Shown: positions 16,708 through 27,733 of the stretch, piece after piece
Position numbering within the stretch: position 1 is the stretch's first letter
Layout: every line of letters begins with the position of its first letter
Assembly (NCBI RefSeq): GCF_011044995.1
Contig: NZ_JAAKZW010000003.1
Location: forward strand, 62,001-126,000
DNA length: 64,000 nucleotides
Reading direction: 5' to 3'
Origin: Streptomyces mesophilus
GTDB lineage: Bacteria; Actinomycetota; Actinomycetes; Streptomycetales; Streptomycetaceae
Translations under genes and position numbers: made by a program
Notes under the pieces: generated by a model
Databases searched by the model: none
What the model was told of the DNA's origin: nothing
What the model saw: the letters and a program-made list of their open reading frames with translations, nothing else

Positions 16708-16856
16708 AGAAAACTCTCCCGCTGGCGTGTGGAAAACTCGACCGGCTGGCTCGAGAGACCGTTTTGCAGTGTTCTCTTCCGGGCGTCGTGCGGGCAACCG
16801 AAATGAGCGTGGAATTGCCCCCGGCGTCGTCGAACGCCCCTGATTTCCTAGAAGGT

Positions 16857-16874
16857 TGTCCCGTCGCCAGGACG
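16857..16874. promoter_or_regulatory. 18-bp palindrome, copy 1 (Piz promoter)
   Basis: TGTCCCGTCGCCAGGACG in the divergent promoter between the N5-monooxygenase and the piperazate synthase. It matches the cluster consensus TGTCCYGTCGACGGGACR at 15 of 18 positions. A TAGCGT hexamer six bases further right could be a -10 element for the rightward gene. Confidence 0.5.
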
Positions 16875-16962
16875 GCCAGTAGCGTGACCGGCGTTCTTCT
16901 GGATTCCCCTTGCCCTGCATCAGGGCCCCGTCCCCGACTCTATTCCCGAAAGGTGAATTCGG

Positions 16963-17610
16963 ATGTTCGTACCCAGCTTCTATCGTGAGCCGGACGCGTC
17001 CTGGATGGTGGACCTGGTCCGTGGCAATCCGCTGGCGCTCGCGGTGACCAACGGCGACCCTCAGGAAGGGCCCTACGCCACGCACCTGCCGGTGATCTTC
17101 GATCCCGCGGCCGTCGGTGACCCGGAGGGCGGACTGCCCGGCGCCACGCTGCTCGGGCATCTGAACCGGGCCAACCCGCACTGGTCGGCGCTGCAGGACG
17201 GCCAGTTGCTGCTCCTGACGTTCACCGGCCCGCACTCGTATGTGTCGCCCACCGTGTACGAGACGACGCCGGCCGCCCCGACCTGGAACTTCACTTCCGT
17301 GCATGTACGCGGCGTGATCGAGAAGATCACGACCATCGAGGAGACGCTGGAGGTCGTGCGGGCCACCGTGAGCGCCTACGAGGGAGCGTTCGGCAACGGC
17401 TGGGACATGACCGCCTCGCTCGACTACTTCCGCAAGATCGTGCCCGCCGTGGGCGCCTTCCGCCTCACCGTCACCAAGGCCGAGGGCATGTTCAAGCTGA
17501 GCCAGGAGCAGCCCGGAGAAGTGCGCGAGCGGGTGCGGGAGTCGTTCGGGCAGAGCGGTTGCACCTATCAGCGCGAGACGGCGGCCCTGATGAGCAAGCT
17601 GGGAGGATGA
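16963..17610 (+). CDS. Piperazate synthase (KtzT-like, PaiB/FMN-binding fold)
   Basis: A 215-residue protein of the PaiB/KtzT family: FVPSFYREPD, ATHLPVIFD, GHLNRANPHW, FTGPHSYVSPTVYE and TWNFTSVHVRG are the family blocks. KtzT is a haem enzyme that forms the N-N bond of L-piperazic acid from N5-hydroxyornithine. The alternative family function, PaiB-like regulation, is unlikely beside an ornithine N5-hydroxylase and extra arg genes. AAAGGTG lies seven bases before the ATG. It is convergent with the LmbU-family gene that ends at 17648. The two genes make Piz for the NRPS modules. Confidence 0.9.
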   Translation: MFVPSFYREPDASWMVDLVRGNPLALAVTNGDPQEGPYATHLPVIFDPAAVGDPEGGLPGATLLGHLNRANPHWSALQDGQLLLLTFTGPHSYVSPTVYETTPAAPTWNFTSVHVRGVIEKITTIEETLEVVRATVSAYEGAFGNGWDMTASLDYFRKIVPAVGAFRLTVTKAEGMFKLSQEQPGEVRERVRESFGQSGCTYQRETAALMSKLGG

Positions 17611-17647
17611 CGGGAGCGGCCCGGACGCGGGCGGTCAGGCCGTACGG

Positions 17648-18373
17648 TCAGGCATGCACGGCTGCCGCGGGCCGGGCCGACTGCTCGATGAGGTCCGCAT
17701 CGGGCTCGCCGCTCTCCTCGTCCAGGGTGCTGTGCGCCGCACTGTCGAGCGTGCTGACCACCCACTGCTCGAAGTCCACGCCTCGTTGCCGTGCGGCTTG
17801 GTGCCACCGCTCGATCCGGTTGCCGGGCAGCTCCAGCTGACGGCTCGGTGCGGGCGGCACGCTCCGCTGCTGCTCGCCCTGGTGGACGGCGCGGATGGCA
17901 TGGCGCAACTGCTTGGTGGTCCACCGGTGTTCCTCGGCGCGGTCGAGCCAGAGCTCCTGTTCCGGCACGGTCATGGACGCCAGTTCCGCATGATGCTGGA
18001 AGGTCAGGGCCGGTCTGCGCCGGCTGTGGTCGAAGCGCCGGGAGACCCAGGCGTAGTTGCGCAGCGTCTGGTACGAGAGCCCGACGGCCCGGATGCCGCG
18101 CTGGTAGCGGTCGGTGTAGTGGTCTTTCCCGTAGACCATCCAGTCCCCCTTCCACCAGGAGGACGAGTCGAGGACGTCGGCGAGCTGCCGTCCGGCGCGC
18201 TCCCATTCGTCGTAGGCCATCTTGGCCGGTATCTGCAGGCCGACCCGCGTCGTCAGGACTTGACCCCGGCGCGGCGCGTCCGGCGTGGCCCGCGGCTGCC
18301 GGGCCGGTGGCTGCGGGAGCGCGGGTGCCATGGAGCCGGCGAGCCCTGCGGTCTGTTCGGTCTGGTGCGCCAT
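17648..18373 (-). CDS. LmbU-family regulator 1
   Basis: A 241-residue protein with the LmbU core: WERAGRQLADVLDSSSWWKGDWMVYG, then GLSYQTLRNYAWVSRRFDHSRRRPALTFQHHAELASM, PEQELWLDRAEEHRWTTKQLRHAIR. LmbU (lincomycin) and relatives such as HmtD (himastatin) are DNA-binding cluster-situated regulators. The ATG at 18373 has GGAGG four bases upstream. The N-terminal 45 residues are Pro/Ala-rich and unstructured. A paralogue sits at 24898. An 18-bp palindrome at 18501-18518 and a strong hairpin lie upstream. Confidence 0.88.
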   Translation of the reverse strand: MAHQTEQTAGLAGSMAPALPQPPARQPRATPDAPRRGQVLTTRVGLQIPAKMAYDEWERAGRQLADVLDSSSWWKGDWMVYGKDHYTDRYQRGIRAVGLSYQTLRNYAWVSRRFDHSRRRPALTFQHHAELASMTVPEQELWLDRAEEHRWTTKQLRHAIRAVHQGEQQRSVPPAPSRQLELPGNRIERWHQAARQRGVDFEQWVVSTLDSAAHSTLDEESGEPDADLIEQSARPAAAVHA

Positions 18374-18462
18374 CACGCCTCCAGGGGAAGGATGCACTGA
18401 ACCGACGTGAAGCCTCCCAGGGGCACCTCGGCCGTCACCTGAGGCCCGCTCGAACGCTTGCG

Positions 18463-18492
18463 CGCCGCCCGGCTGTTGACAGCCGGGCGGCG
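18463..18492. terminator. 13-bp stem, TTGA loop hairpin
   Basis: CGCCGCCCGGCTG-TTGA-CAGCCGGGCGGCG is a perfect inverted repeat in the gap between argD and the LmbU gene (18374-18696, no gene). There is no U-run, as is usual in Streptomyces. It probably ends the arg operon transcript, or attenuates read-through into the LmbU gene. Confidence 0.6.
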
Positions 18493-18500
18493 TCCGCGTT

Positions 18501-18518
18501 TGTCCTGTCGACGGGAAC
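18501..18518. promoter_or_regulatory. 18-bp palindrome, copy 2
   Basis: TGTCCTGTCGACGGGAAC, matching the cluster consensus at 16 of 18 positions. It lies in the 323-bp gap upstream of the LmbU-family gene that starts at 18373, just beyond the hairpin. Confidence 0.5.
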
Positions 18519-18641
18519 TGACGGAAAGCTGTCGATATGAGTCCGGCGTTCCGCTGCGGGAATTCTCCTCCAGGAAATGACGGCGTGAATGCCCGAGTTG
18601 TACGCGGGTCCGTTCTCGGCCGGCTGTCGTCCGCCGCCCGT

Positions 18642-18712
18642 CAGCCGACGGACTCCAGCCGATGGAAATGACCCGACGGAATTCAGCCGACGGAATTCAG
18701 CCGACGGATTTG
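18642..18712. repeat. 14-bp tandem repeats over the argD stop codon
   Basis: About five imperfect copies of CAGCCGACGGAATT span the last argD codons and its 3' flank. The last two units encode the final residues and stop. It resembles the 14-bp array at 27625-27681, which also covers a stop codon. Confidence 0.75.
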
Positions 18713-19898
18713 AGCGCCGCGTGGAACCGGTCGAGAAACGCGTCCACCTCGTCCTCCGACACATTCAGTGGAGGTGCGAGCCGGATGACGTCCGGCACCG
18801 CCGCGTTCACCAACAGCCCCTGCTCCTGGGCCGCTTCCTGGACCCGCGCCGCGCGGGCACCGTCGAGGACGACGCCCCACAGCAGCCCGGCCCCCCTCAC
18901 CTCGCGTACCAGCGGGTGGCCGAGGGCCTCGAGCCCCTGGCGCAGCCGTTGACCTGAGCGTCGTACGTGGGGGAGCAGACCGGTGTCCTCGATCGTGTCC
19001 AGGACGGCGAGGGCAGCCGCGCACACCACGGGGTTGCCGCTGAAGGTGGAGCCGTGCGTGCCTGGCGTCAGGAGCGCCGCGGCCGCGCCGAAAGCGAGGG
19101 TCGCCCCGATGGGCAGCCCGCCCCCCAGCCCCTTCGCCAGGGTGACGATGTCGGCCTCGACGCCCTCGGCCTGCGCCGCGAACCAGTGCCCGGTGCGCCC
19201 GATACCGGTCTGGATCTCGTCGAGGACCAGCAGCGTGCCGGTCGCCTCCGTGATCTCCCTGGCAGCTCGCAGATAACCGGCCGGGGGCACCACCACCCCG
19301 TTCTCGCCCTGCACCGGTTCAAGGACCACCAGCGCGGTTTCCTCGGTGACGGCGGCCCGCAGGGCCTCGGCGTCCCCGTACGGGACATGGTCGACCTCGC
19401 CCGGCAGCGGCACAAAGGGGCGCTGCTTGGCGGGCTGGCCGGTCAGCGCCAGGGCGCCCATGGTGCGCCCGTGGAAGCCGCCGGCGGCCGCCACCATATG
19501 GGTCCGGCCGGTAAGCCTGCCGATCTTGAACGCCGCCTCGTTCGCCTCCGCACCGGAGTTGGAGAAGTACACGCGGCCGTCGGTGCGGCCCGCCAGCCGC
19601 AGCAGGCGCTCCGCCAGACGTACGGGCGGTTCGGCGACGAACAGATTGGACACGTGGCCGAGCGTGTCGAACTGCCGCGTCAGAGCCAGCCGTATCGCGG
19701 GGTGGGCGTGCCCGAGCGCATTGACCGCGATGCCGCCGATGAAGTCCAGGTACTCCGTACCGTCCGCGGCCCAGACCCGCGTGCCGCGCCCCTTGACCAG
19801 AGGCAGCCGCGGCGTGCCGAAGTTGTCCATCATGACGCTGTTCCAGCGCTCGGTCAGTGTCGCGTCGGCCTCTGCTCCCGGCGCCGGGGGGGTTGTGT

Positions 19899-19902
<4 letters not shown>
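18697..19902 (-). CDS. argD: Acetylornithine aminotransferase
   Basis: A 401-residue class III PLP aminotransferase. It converts N-acetylglutamate semialdehyde to N-acetylornithine. Typical blocks: [42 protein letters not shown], and the PLP Lys in [15 protein letters not shown]. The ATG at 19902 overlaps the argJ stop (ATGA), so it is coupled. Its 3' end lies in a 14-bp repeat array. It belongs to the argC-argJ-argD operon that feeds ornithine to the Piz enzymes. Confidence 0.95.
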
Positions 19903-22138
<2,236 letters not shown>

Positions 22139-22164
22139 CTACCCGCAGCCGCTCGCGTCTCGCC

Positions 22165-23376
22165 TCAGTGGGTGGTGGAGGCGGGGCAGAACTCGGCGCT
22201 CATGGTGGCCAGGAGCTGGGAGAACTCCCAGTCGCCGTTGTAGTTGAAGGTGAGGGCGCGGCGGCCGTCCTCGGTGAAGGCGCTGACGGTCAGCGATCCC
22301 ACCACGCCCCCGTCGTGGTACCAGATGTCCGTGCCGCAGCTCATCGTGAGCCGCTCGACACCCAGTCCGTACGACGAGGACGGGAAGTCGGGGTTGACGA
22401 CCGTCGCCTTCAGTTCCGCCAACTGCTGCGCGGGCAGGAGCTTTCCGCCTATCAAGGCCCCGTAGAACCGGTTCAGGTCGGCCGCGCTGGAGATCATGTC
22501 GCCGTCGCCCCAGTTCTGCGAACCGTTGAGCGCGGTGACGTCGTCGATCCGGTCCGGCTGGGTGCCGTAGAAGAGTTTCGAGTAGTGGCGGCTGCTGGGC
22601 TTCGGCAGCGCGGTGCCGGTGCCCGGGTGGGACGTGGACGTCAGTCCGAGGGGCGCGATGACGCGACGGCGCACCTCTTCCTCGTACGTGCTGCCGACTG
22701 CCTCGACGACCAGGGCGGCCAGCAGGTCGTTGGTGTGCGAGAACGAGTGCCGCGACCCGGGCGGGAAGATCGGCGGGTGGGCGAAGGCCACCTGGAGGCG
22801 CTGCTGCGGCGTCAGGGTGTCGTAGCGGTGCTGCAGGAAGCCGTCGCCCAAGGTGTACGTCTCGTAGTACGTCGGGTCGGCGAGGTAGTCGTACAGGCCC
22901 GTGGTGTGGTTGAGCAGCTGCCGCACGGTGATCTTGCTGCCGTCGTTGCCGCCGCCCGTGACCACCCCGGGCAGATGGCGCTGCACCGTGTCGTCGAGGC
23001 CGAGCTTGCCCTCCGCCGCCATCTGCAGCAGGACCGTCGCCACAAAGGTGTTGGTGAGCCCGCCGATGCGGAACCGGTCGTTCAGGCTGCGTGCCTGGCC
23101 TGTCTGGCGGTTCCCCACACCGACGGCGGCCCGCCAGGTCCCGTTCCTGTCCCGAATCTCCGCGACGGCCCCCGGGACGCCGGCCTGCACGGCGGCCTGC
23201 AGCGCGCTCAGGGTGGCCTGGTGTCCGGGGGCCACATCGGACGTGCTGGACCCGGAAGCGCCGGCCACGGGAGTGTCCTGCGCGGCGTGCGCCGTCCCGG
23301 TCAGCGTCGCGGCCGTGAGCAGCAGCGCCGCCACGGCGCTCGCACCGGCTGTTGATCTGCGTATCGGCATCGTCAT
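22165..23376 (-). CDS. Secreted DD-peptidase/beta-lactamase-fold protein lacking catalytic residues
   Basis: A 403-residue protein. Residues 1-33 are a Sec signal peptide (IRRSTAGASAVAALLLTAA, AHA cleavage). The rest is the class C beta-lactamase / D-Ala-D-Ala carboxypeptidase fold (VRQLLNHTTGLYDY, YGLGVERL). The SxxK motif, normally G-S-x-T-K-T-F, reads G-G-L-T-N-T-F: both catalytic Ser and Lys are gone. The YxN block reads FSHTN. Only the HxG-like YHDGG remains. So it is probably non-catalytic, a binding or decoy protein. GAGGAG is seven bases before the ATG at 23376. It sits 90 bp upstream of argC and downstream of a thioesterase gene on the same strand. Confidence 0.8.
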   Translation of the reverse strand: MTMPIRRSTAGASAVAALLLTAATLTGTAHAAQDTPVAGASGSSTSDVAPGHQATLSALQAAVQAGVPGAVAEIRDRNGTWRAAVGVGNRQTGQARSLNDRFRIGGLTNTFVATVLLQMAAEGKLGLDDTVQRHLPGVVTGGGNDGSKITVRQLLNHTTGLYDYLADPTYYETYTLGDGFLQHRYDTLTPQQRLQVAFAHPPIFPPGSRHSFSHTNDLLAALVVEAVGSTYEEEVRRRVIAPLGLTSTSHPGTGTALPKPSSRHYSKLFYGTQPDRIDDVTALNGSQNWGDGDMISSAADLNRFYGALIGGKLLPAQQLAELKATVVNPDFPSSSYGLGVERLTMSCGTDIWYHDGGVVGSLTVSAFTEDGRRALTFNYNGDWEFSQLLATMSAEFCPASTTH

Positions 23377-23516
23377 TGCCCCGCTCCTCAGCGTCAGCCG
23401 TACCTGGCTTGATCCGCACTTGTACGGTTCGTGGGCGGCAGAGTAGGCAGACGGTCTTGTGCGGGAACAGCGTGATCCGGCCATCGGACGTTGTCGGCGG
23501 TGTTCTCAACTCGCCG

Positions 23517-24275
23517 CTATTGCACGGCAGTTGACCGTTCCCTCAGGATCCGCAACGCCGTTTCCGCGTCCCGCTCGACGCTGCGCAGCAGCGGTTCGGG
23601 GTCGTCCAGGAAGTAGAAGTGGCCCCCGTTGAAGCTCCGCAGCCCCAGGAAGTGCTCGGCGTGCGATTCCCAGCCGGACATCAGCGGGGAGACCGCGAAG
23701 TCCTCGCGGCCCGCGTACGCCGACAGCGCCGTGGGCAGCGGCCCGGCGCCGGGCGTGGGACGCCAGCTCTCCACCACGCGCAGATCGGCCCGGATCACCG
23801 GCGCGTACAGCGCCCACAGGGACGGGTCGTCCAGGATCCCGGCCGGCGTACCGCCAAGCCCTTGGAGTCGGGTGCGCAGTGCGGCGTCCGGCAGCGCGTG
23901 CCATCCCGGCGACCGGCCCTGCGCGGGCGATGCGACGGGCGCCGGGCGGGCCGAGACCCCCAGCCACACCGGGACGGGCAGCCCCCTGTCCGTGGCCCGG
24001 CGGGCGATCTCGTACGCCACCAGGGCGCCCATGCTGTGCCCGAACAGGGCGTAGGGGACGGGCAGTTCGGGCTCGATCTCGCCCAGCAGGAAATCCGCGA
24101 GCCGGCCCGCGTCGTCGAGCGGCTGCGAGCCGATGCGCCGGCCGTGCCCCGGGGCGTCGAGCAGGGTCACGTCCCAGTGGCCGGGCAGGGCCGCCGGCCA
24201 GTGCCGGTAGGTCACATGGGAGCCGCCCGCATGGTGCAGGACGAACAGACGCAGGGCTTGTTGCGACGACACCAT
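23517..24275 (-). CDS. Type II thioesterase (paralogue 2)
   Basis: A 252-residue alpha/beta hydrolase paralogous to the one at 12467: HHAGGSHVTYRHW, GHSMGALVAYE nucleophile elbow, YAGREDF acid region, GGHFYF histidine. Predicted to remove stalled or wrong acyl groups from carrier proteins. The ATG at 24275 has GAGGGAG upstream; longer frames run into the divergent promoter. It is the first gene of a leftward run thioesterase, pseudo-DD-peptidase, argC, argJ, argD. Confidence 0.9.
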   Translation of the reverse strand: MVSSQQALRLFVLHHAGGSHVTYRHWPAALPGHWDVTLLDAPGHGRRIGSQPLDDAGRLADFLLGEIEPELPVPYALFGHSMGALVAYEIARRATDRGLPVPVWLGVSARPAPVASPAQGRSPGWHALPDAALRTRLQGLGGTPAGILDDPSLWALYAPVIRADLRVVESWRPTPGAGPLPTALSAYAGREDFAVSPLMSGWESHAEHFLGLRSFNGGHFYFLDDPEPLLRSVERDAETALRILRERSTAVQ

Positions 24276-24637
24276 CGCTCTCCCTCGGTAGGGCGGCTCG
24301 GCCGCGACCCTCACCACGGCGGCTCGACAACGGCCCCTCGGGTACGGCCGGCCGCTCGGTGAACGCGGCATCGTGGCACACCACGAGGGGTGCGGTACAG
24401 AGAATCCGGGCCGCGGCGAGCACCACGGACGCCGGAAGAAGACCGCGCTTGGCACGCCGCCGGACCGCTTCCTACGGTGACGGGGCATCGCCGGGCCGCT
24501 ACCGGCGCCGGATGTCCTGTCGACCGGACGGCCGCCGCCCCGGCGGCCCGCACCGGGGCGACAACGCGCCCGGCACGGCGATCGTGCAGTGCGAGTGACC
24601 CATGAGTGACCCATGACGGACAAGGACGGTGCCCCAG
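24276..24637. other. Divergent promoter region, thioesterase / MbtH-NRPS operons
   Basis: No gene is supportable in these 362 bp. They separate the leftward thioesterase-arg run from the rightward MbtH-to-NRPS run. The main feature is the 18-bp palindrome at 24513-24530. Confidence 0.6.
24513..24530. promoter_or_regulatory. 18-bp palindrome, copy 3 (NRPS promoter)
   Basis: TGTCCTGTCGACCGGACG, matching the cluster consensus at 17 of 18 positions, about 108 bp before the MbtH start and 238 bp before the divergent thioesterase start. It probably controls the whole NRPS operon. Confidence 0.55.
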
Positions 24638-24853
24638 TTGAGCACGAACCCCTTTGACGACGCGGACGGTCGCTTCTACGTCGTGGTCAACGACGAGGAG
24701 CAGCACTCCCTGTGGCCGGTGTTCGCCGAGGTGCCCGCCGGCTGGCGCACCGTCTTCGGTGAGGCCTCCCGCGCCGAGTGCCTCGAGTACGTGGAGCAGA
24801 ACTGGACCGATCTGCGTCCCAAGAGCCTGCGCGAGGCGATGGCGGCGGGCTGA
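24638..24853 (+). CDS. MbtH-like protein
   Basis: A 71-residue MbtH-family protein, an activator of NRPS adenylation domains. It has the family signature: [24 protein letters not shown], then [33 protein letters not shown]. The start is probably the TTG at 24638 (the family begins M-S-x-N-P-F-D); GTG 24629 is the alternative but is too close to the AAGGA. It opens the NRPS run. A second MbtH-like domain is fused to the degenerate NRPS at 1753. Confidence 0.93.
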   Translation: MSTNPFDDADGRFYVVVNDEEQHSLWPVFAEVPAGWRTVFGEASRAECLEYVEQNWTDLRPKSLREAMAAG

Positions 24854-24897
24854 CACCACGGTCTTCGGCAAGGCGATCCGAGAGGCGGGTGAATCAG

Positions 24898-25593
24898 GTG
24901 ACGGGCGCTGCGCGGACCACGGGCGCACACCGGGCGACGTCGGCGCGAGGCCCTGAGCCGGCGGCGCAGCACCAGATCATGCCCTCCCTCGCCGGGACGC
25001 CCGCCACGGTGCAGAAGTCGGGGATGACCTTTCCGCAGAACCTGCCGGAGCGGTCCTGGGAGCAGATCGGGGCCAACCTCCGTGAGCTGGCCAACTCCTC
25101 GGCCTGGTGGCTCGCGGACTGGCTGCTCTACGGCGAGGCCACCTACGGCTGGCGGCGCTACAAGGAGGCGATCGAGCGCACCGGGCTCGACTACCAGACC
25201 CTGCGCAACTACGCCTGGGTGGCACGGCGGTTCGAGCACCACCGCAGACACGACGCCCTGAGCTTCGCCCACCACGCCGAGGTGACCCGGCTGGCTCCAC
25301 CGGAACAGGACTACTGGCTGCGCAAGGCCGCACAGCACAAGTGGTCGCGCAACGAACTGCGCCGGGCGGTCCGTGCCGCCCTCGCCGCACAGAGCGACGA
25401 GACCCAGGCGCTCCCCGAAGGCAAGCAACAGCAGGCTCCGGCGCCGGCCGAGCAGGAGCCGGCAGCCCAGATCACCGTCGAGCTCTCGGCCCGACAACTC
25501 GAGCACTGCTCGAAGGCCGCCGCCGCACACGGACTGCCCCTGGACAAGTGGGTGGCCCAGGTGCTCGAGACCTTCGAGACACCCGCGACCTAG
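24898..25593 (+). CDS. LmbU-family regulator 2
   Basis: A ~231-residue LmbU relative: WEQIGANLRELANSSAWWLADWLLYG, GLDYQTLRNYAWVARRFEHHRRHDALSFAHHAEVTRL, PEQDYWLRKAAQHKWSRNELRRAVR. It is closer to LmbU itself than the copy at 17648. The start is uncertain: GTG 24898 fits the AGAGGCGG spacing; GTG 24889 and an internal ATG at 24979 are possible. The N-terminal ~45 residues and the Gln/Ala/Pro stretch near 170 look disordered. It lies inside the biosynthetic operon between MbtH and the free A domain, so it is expected to be co-expressed with what it controls. Confidence 0.88.
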   Translation: MTGAARTTGAHRATSARGPEPAAQHQIMPSLAGTPATVQKSGMTFPQNLPERSWEQIGANLRELANSSAWWLADWLLYGEATYGWRRYKEAIERTGLDYQTLRNYAWVARRFEHHRRHDALSFAHHAEVTRLAPPEQDYWLRKAAQHKWSRNELRRAVRAALAAQSDETQALPEGKQQQAPAPAEQEPAAQITVELSARQLEHCSKAAAAHGLPLDKWVAQVLETFETPAT

Positions 25594-25784
25594 GCCGCGC
25601 CCCCGAGGTGCCGGATGTGTCAACGCCGCGCTGTCCACCAGGACTCGGCGGTGCGTACCTGCCTGCCCGGGCCCGCACACCCGGCACGCACCGAGCACCA
25701 CCTCTGACCGGCCGGCCCGCCCCACCTCCCCGGGGCGAGCCGGCGGCCCGCCCACCGGACCGTCTTTCACAACGGAGTCAGCTG

Positions 25785-27371
25785 ATGATCCTTCAGGGAA
25801 AGCGGGTCGCCCTGCCCCCGAAGCCTGTCGTCCACCACCGGTTCGAGGCGAACGCGGCGGCGGCGCCCGATGCCGTCGCCGTCGTGTGGGCCGGCCGGCA
25901 GGTGACGTACGCGGAACTGGACGCGCGCGCGAACCAGTTCGCCCACTTCCTGACCGCGCGCGGGCACGGCCGCGGCGCCCTGGTCGGCATCTGCCTCGAC
26001 TACTCCGTCGACCTGCTCGTCGCCATCCTCGGCACGATCAAGGCGGGCGCGGCCTATGTGCCGTTCGACCCTGCCTACCCGGCGGAGCGCCTCGCATTGC
26101 TCCTCGGCCAGGTCCCGGACCTCGCCCTGATCGTCGCCTCCCCGGCCACGGCGGACATGGTGGGCTCGGCGAACGCCGACCTCGTCGACCTGGATCAGCT
26201 CGCGGACGAACTGGCCGCCCTGCCGGCAACCGCCCCGGCCGTCGAGGTCACCGGCGACGACCTCTGCTACGCCGTCTTCACCTCCGGCTCCACCGGCACG
26301 CCGAAACTCACCGCCGTACGGCACGAGGGCTGGTTCAACCTCATGAACTGGCTGCAGCTCGAGTACGGCCTCGACAACGCCTCGCACAACCTGGTCGTCA
26401 GCGCCTTCGGCTTCGACCTGTCCCAACGCGCCCTGATGACACCGCTGTTCTGCGGCGCCACCCAGCACCTCCTCGCCAGCCGCAACTTCGACGCGATGAT
26501 GGCCTACCGCGTCCTGAAGGACCACGACGTCCGGGTGGTGCACTGCGCCTCCAGCACCCTGTACGTCCTGGTGGACTGGGAGCGGGCCCGCGGCGGCGAC
26601 GCGCTCTCCCGGCTCGACTACATCCTGTTCGGCGGCGAAGCACTGAAGGCCGAACGGCTCGCCGGCTGGGCACGACGCGAGGGCAACACCTGCACGCTGC
26701 TGCACCAGTACGGTGTCGCCGAGTGCACCGACGTCGCCACCTCCTACGACCTGGCCGACTACTGGCGCGCGGATCACGACATCCCGCCGGTCGGCCTGCC
26801 CGCGTACAACACGGACATCCACCTCCTCGACGAGGAACTGCGCCCGGTCGGGGCGGGGGAGCACGGAGAGATCTGCATCGCCGGGGCCGGCGTCGGCGCA
26901 GGCTACCTGGGCGCCGCGGGCCCCGAGAACGCGAAGTTCAAGACGGTCGAGGTCGACGGCGCGGCGGTGCGGCTGTACCGCACGGGCGACCGCGGCTTCG
27001 TGACCGAGTCCGGTGAACTGATCGTCGCCGGACGGATGGACGCGCAGGTGAAGGTGCGCGGTATGCGCATCGACCCCACCGACATCGAGCGCGCGCTCGG
27101 CCGGCTCGCCGGCATCCGCGAGGCCGCCGTCGCCGTCGTGCACACCCCCGCGGGAGAGGCCGAGCTCACCGCGTTCATCGTGCCCACGCGCGAGGAGCTC
27201 AGCGAGGACGAGGTACGCACCCGACTGCTGCGCACCCTGCCGCGGAACATGGTCCCCGCCCGGTTCGTGAACGTGCTGCGGCTCCCCTTGAGCCCGCACG
27301 GGAAAGTCGACCGCCCGGCGCTGGTCGCTGCCCTCGAGAAGTCCTACGCCCACAGCGGCACGGCCGCATAG
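25785..27371 (+). CDS. Free-standing adenylation enzyme
   Basis: A 528-residue A domain without carrier: LTYAEL-like core at residue ~45, A3 FTSGSTGTPKLTAVRH (the usual PKG is PKL), A4 FGFDLSQRAL, A5 HQYGVAECTD, A7 YRTGDRG, A8 near VKVRGMRIDPTDIE, A10 PHGKVDRPAL with the catalytic Lys. Pocket residues read by eye are D-L-R-H-L-G-Q-D-V-K, which I cannot assign. Asp235 is present, so an alpha-amino acid is likely. GGAG precedes the ATG. It is followed by a free carrier protein and a flavin monooxygenase. The three probably load, hold and oxidise one amino acid before handing it on. Confidence 0.88.
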   Translation: MILQGKRVALPPKPVVHHRFEANAAAAPDAVAVVWAGRQVTYAELDARANQFAHFLTARGHGRGALVGICLDYSVDLLVAILGTIKAGAAYVPFDPAYPAERLALLLGQVPDLALIVASPATADMVGSANADLVDLDQLADELAALPATAPAVEVTGDDLCYAVFTSGSTGTPKLTAVRHEGWFNLMNWLQLEYGLDNASHNLVVSAFGFDLSQRALMTPLFCGATQHLLASRNFDAMMAYRVLKDHDVRVVHCASSTLYVLVDWERARGGDALSRLDYILFGGEALKAERLAGWARREGNTCTLLHQYGVAECTDVATSYDLADYWRADHDIPPVGLPAYNTDIHLLDEELRPVGAGEHGEICIAGAGVGAGYLGAAGPENAKFKTVEVDGAAVRLYRTGDRGFVTESGELIVAGRMDAQVKVRGMRIDPTDIERALGRLAGIREAAVAVVHTPAGEAELTAFIVPTREELSEDEVRTRLLRTLPRNMVPARFVNVLRLPLSPHGKVDRPALVAALEKSYAHSGTAA

Positions 27372-27406
27372 CAGCCGGATCCGACGACGACCCCGAAAGG
27401 AAACCG

Positions 27407-27634
27407 ATGACAGCCGACCGTGTGCGCGCCATCTGGTGCCGGGAACTGGGGCGCGACGACATCGCGCCCGACGACGACTTCTTCGCCCTGGGCGGCCAGT
27501 CCTTGATCATGGTGAAGATCCAGGGTGCCTTCATGGAGGAGCTGGACGTCGAGGTCCCGATGGACCAGATGTTCCTCCACCCGACAGTGGCGTCGATCTC
27601 CGCCTACATCGAATCCCTCTGCCCCACGGCCTGA
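27407..27634 (+). CDS. Free-standing peptidyl carrier protein
   Basis: A 75-residue carrier domain: [17 protein letters not shown] with the phosphopantetheine Ser in GGQS, four helices, nothing else. AAAGGAAACCG precedes the ATG. Located between the free A domain and the flavin monooxygenase, it is the likely acceptor of that A domain and the platform for the oxidation. The stop codon is part of a 14-bp tandem repeat. Confidence 0.9.
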   Translation: MTADRVRAIWCRELGRDDIAPDDDFFALGGQSLIMVKIQGAFMEELDVEVPMDQMFLHPTVASISAYIESLCPTA

Positions 27635-27681
27635 AGTCCCACGGCCTGAAGTCCACGGCCTGAAGTCCACGGCCTCAAGGC
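27625..27681. repeat. 14-bp tandem repeat over the PCP stop codon
   Basis: Four copies of CACGGCCTGAAGTC (the last imperfect) start in the final codons of the carrier protein gene and run into the spacer before the monooxygenase gene. The unit contains TGA, so stops occur in successive frames. A similar array covers the argD end. Confidence 0.85.
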
Positions 27682-27733
27682 CTTCGCCGCAGCCGCGCTG
27701 CGTCAAGAAACTACCTGGTTAGAGAGGCGCGCC

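Noticed and set aside
16708..17304. N-terminal extension of the ornithine monooxygenase to 17304
   Set aside because: The extra ~200 residues are antisense to the KtzT-like gene and unlike any family member; the ATG at 16707 starts the conserved fold.
22139..23509. 456-codon minus-strand frame overlapping the DD-peptidase-like gene in another frame
   Set aside because: Arg/Pro-rich without structure; the overlapping frame 22165-23376 has a signal peptide, a ribosome site and a clear fold.
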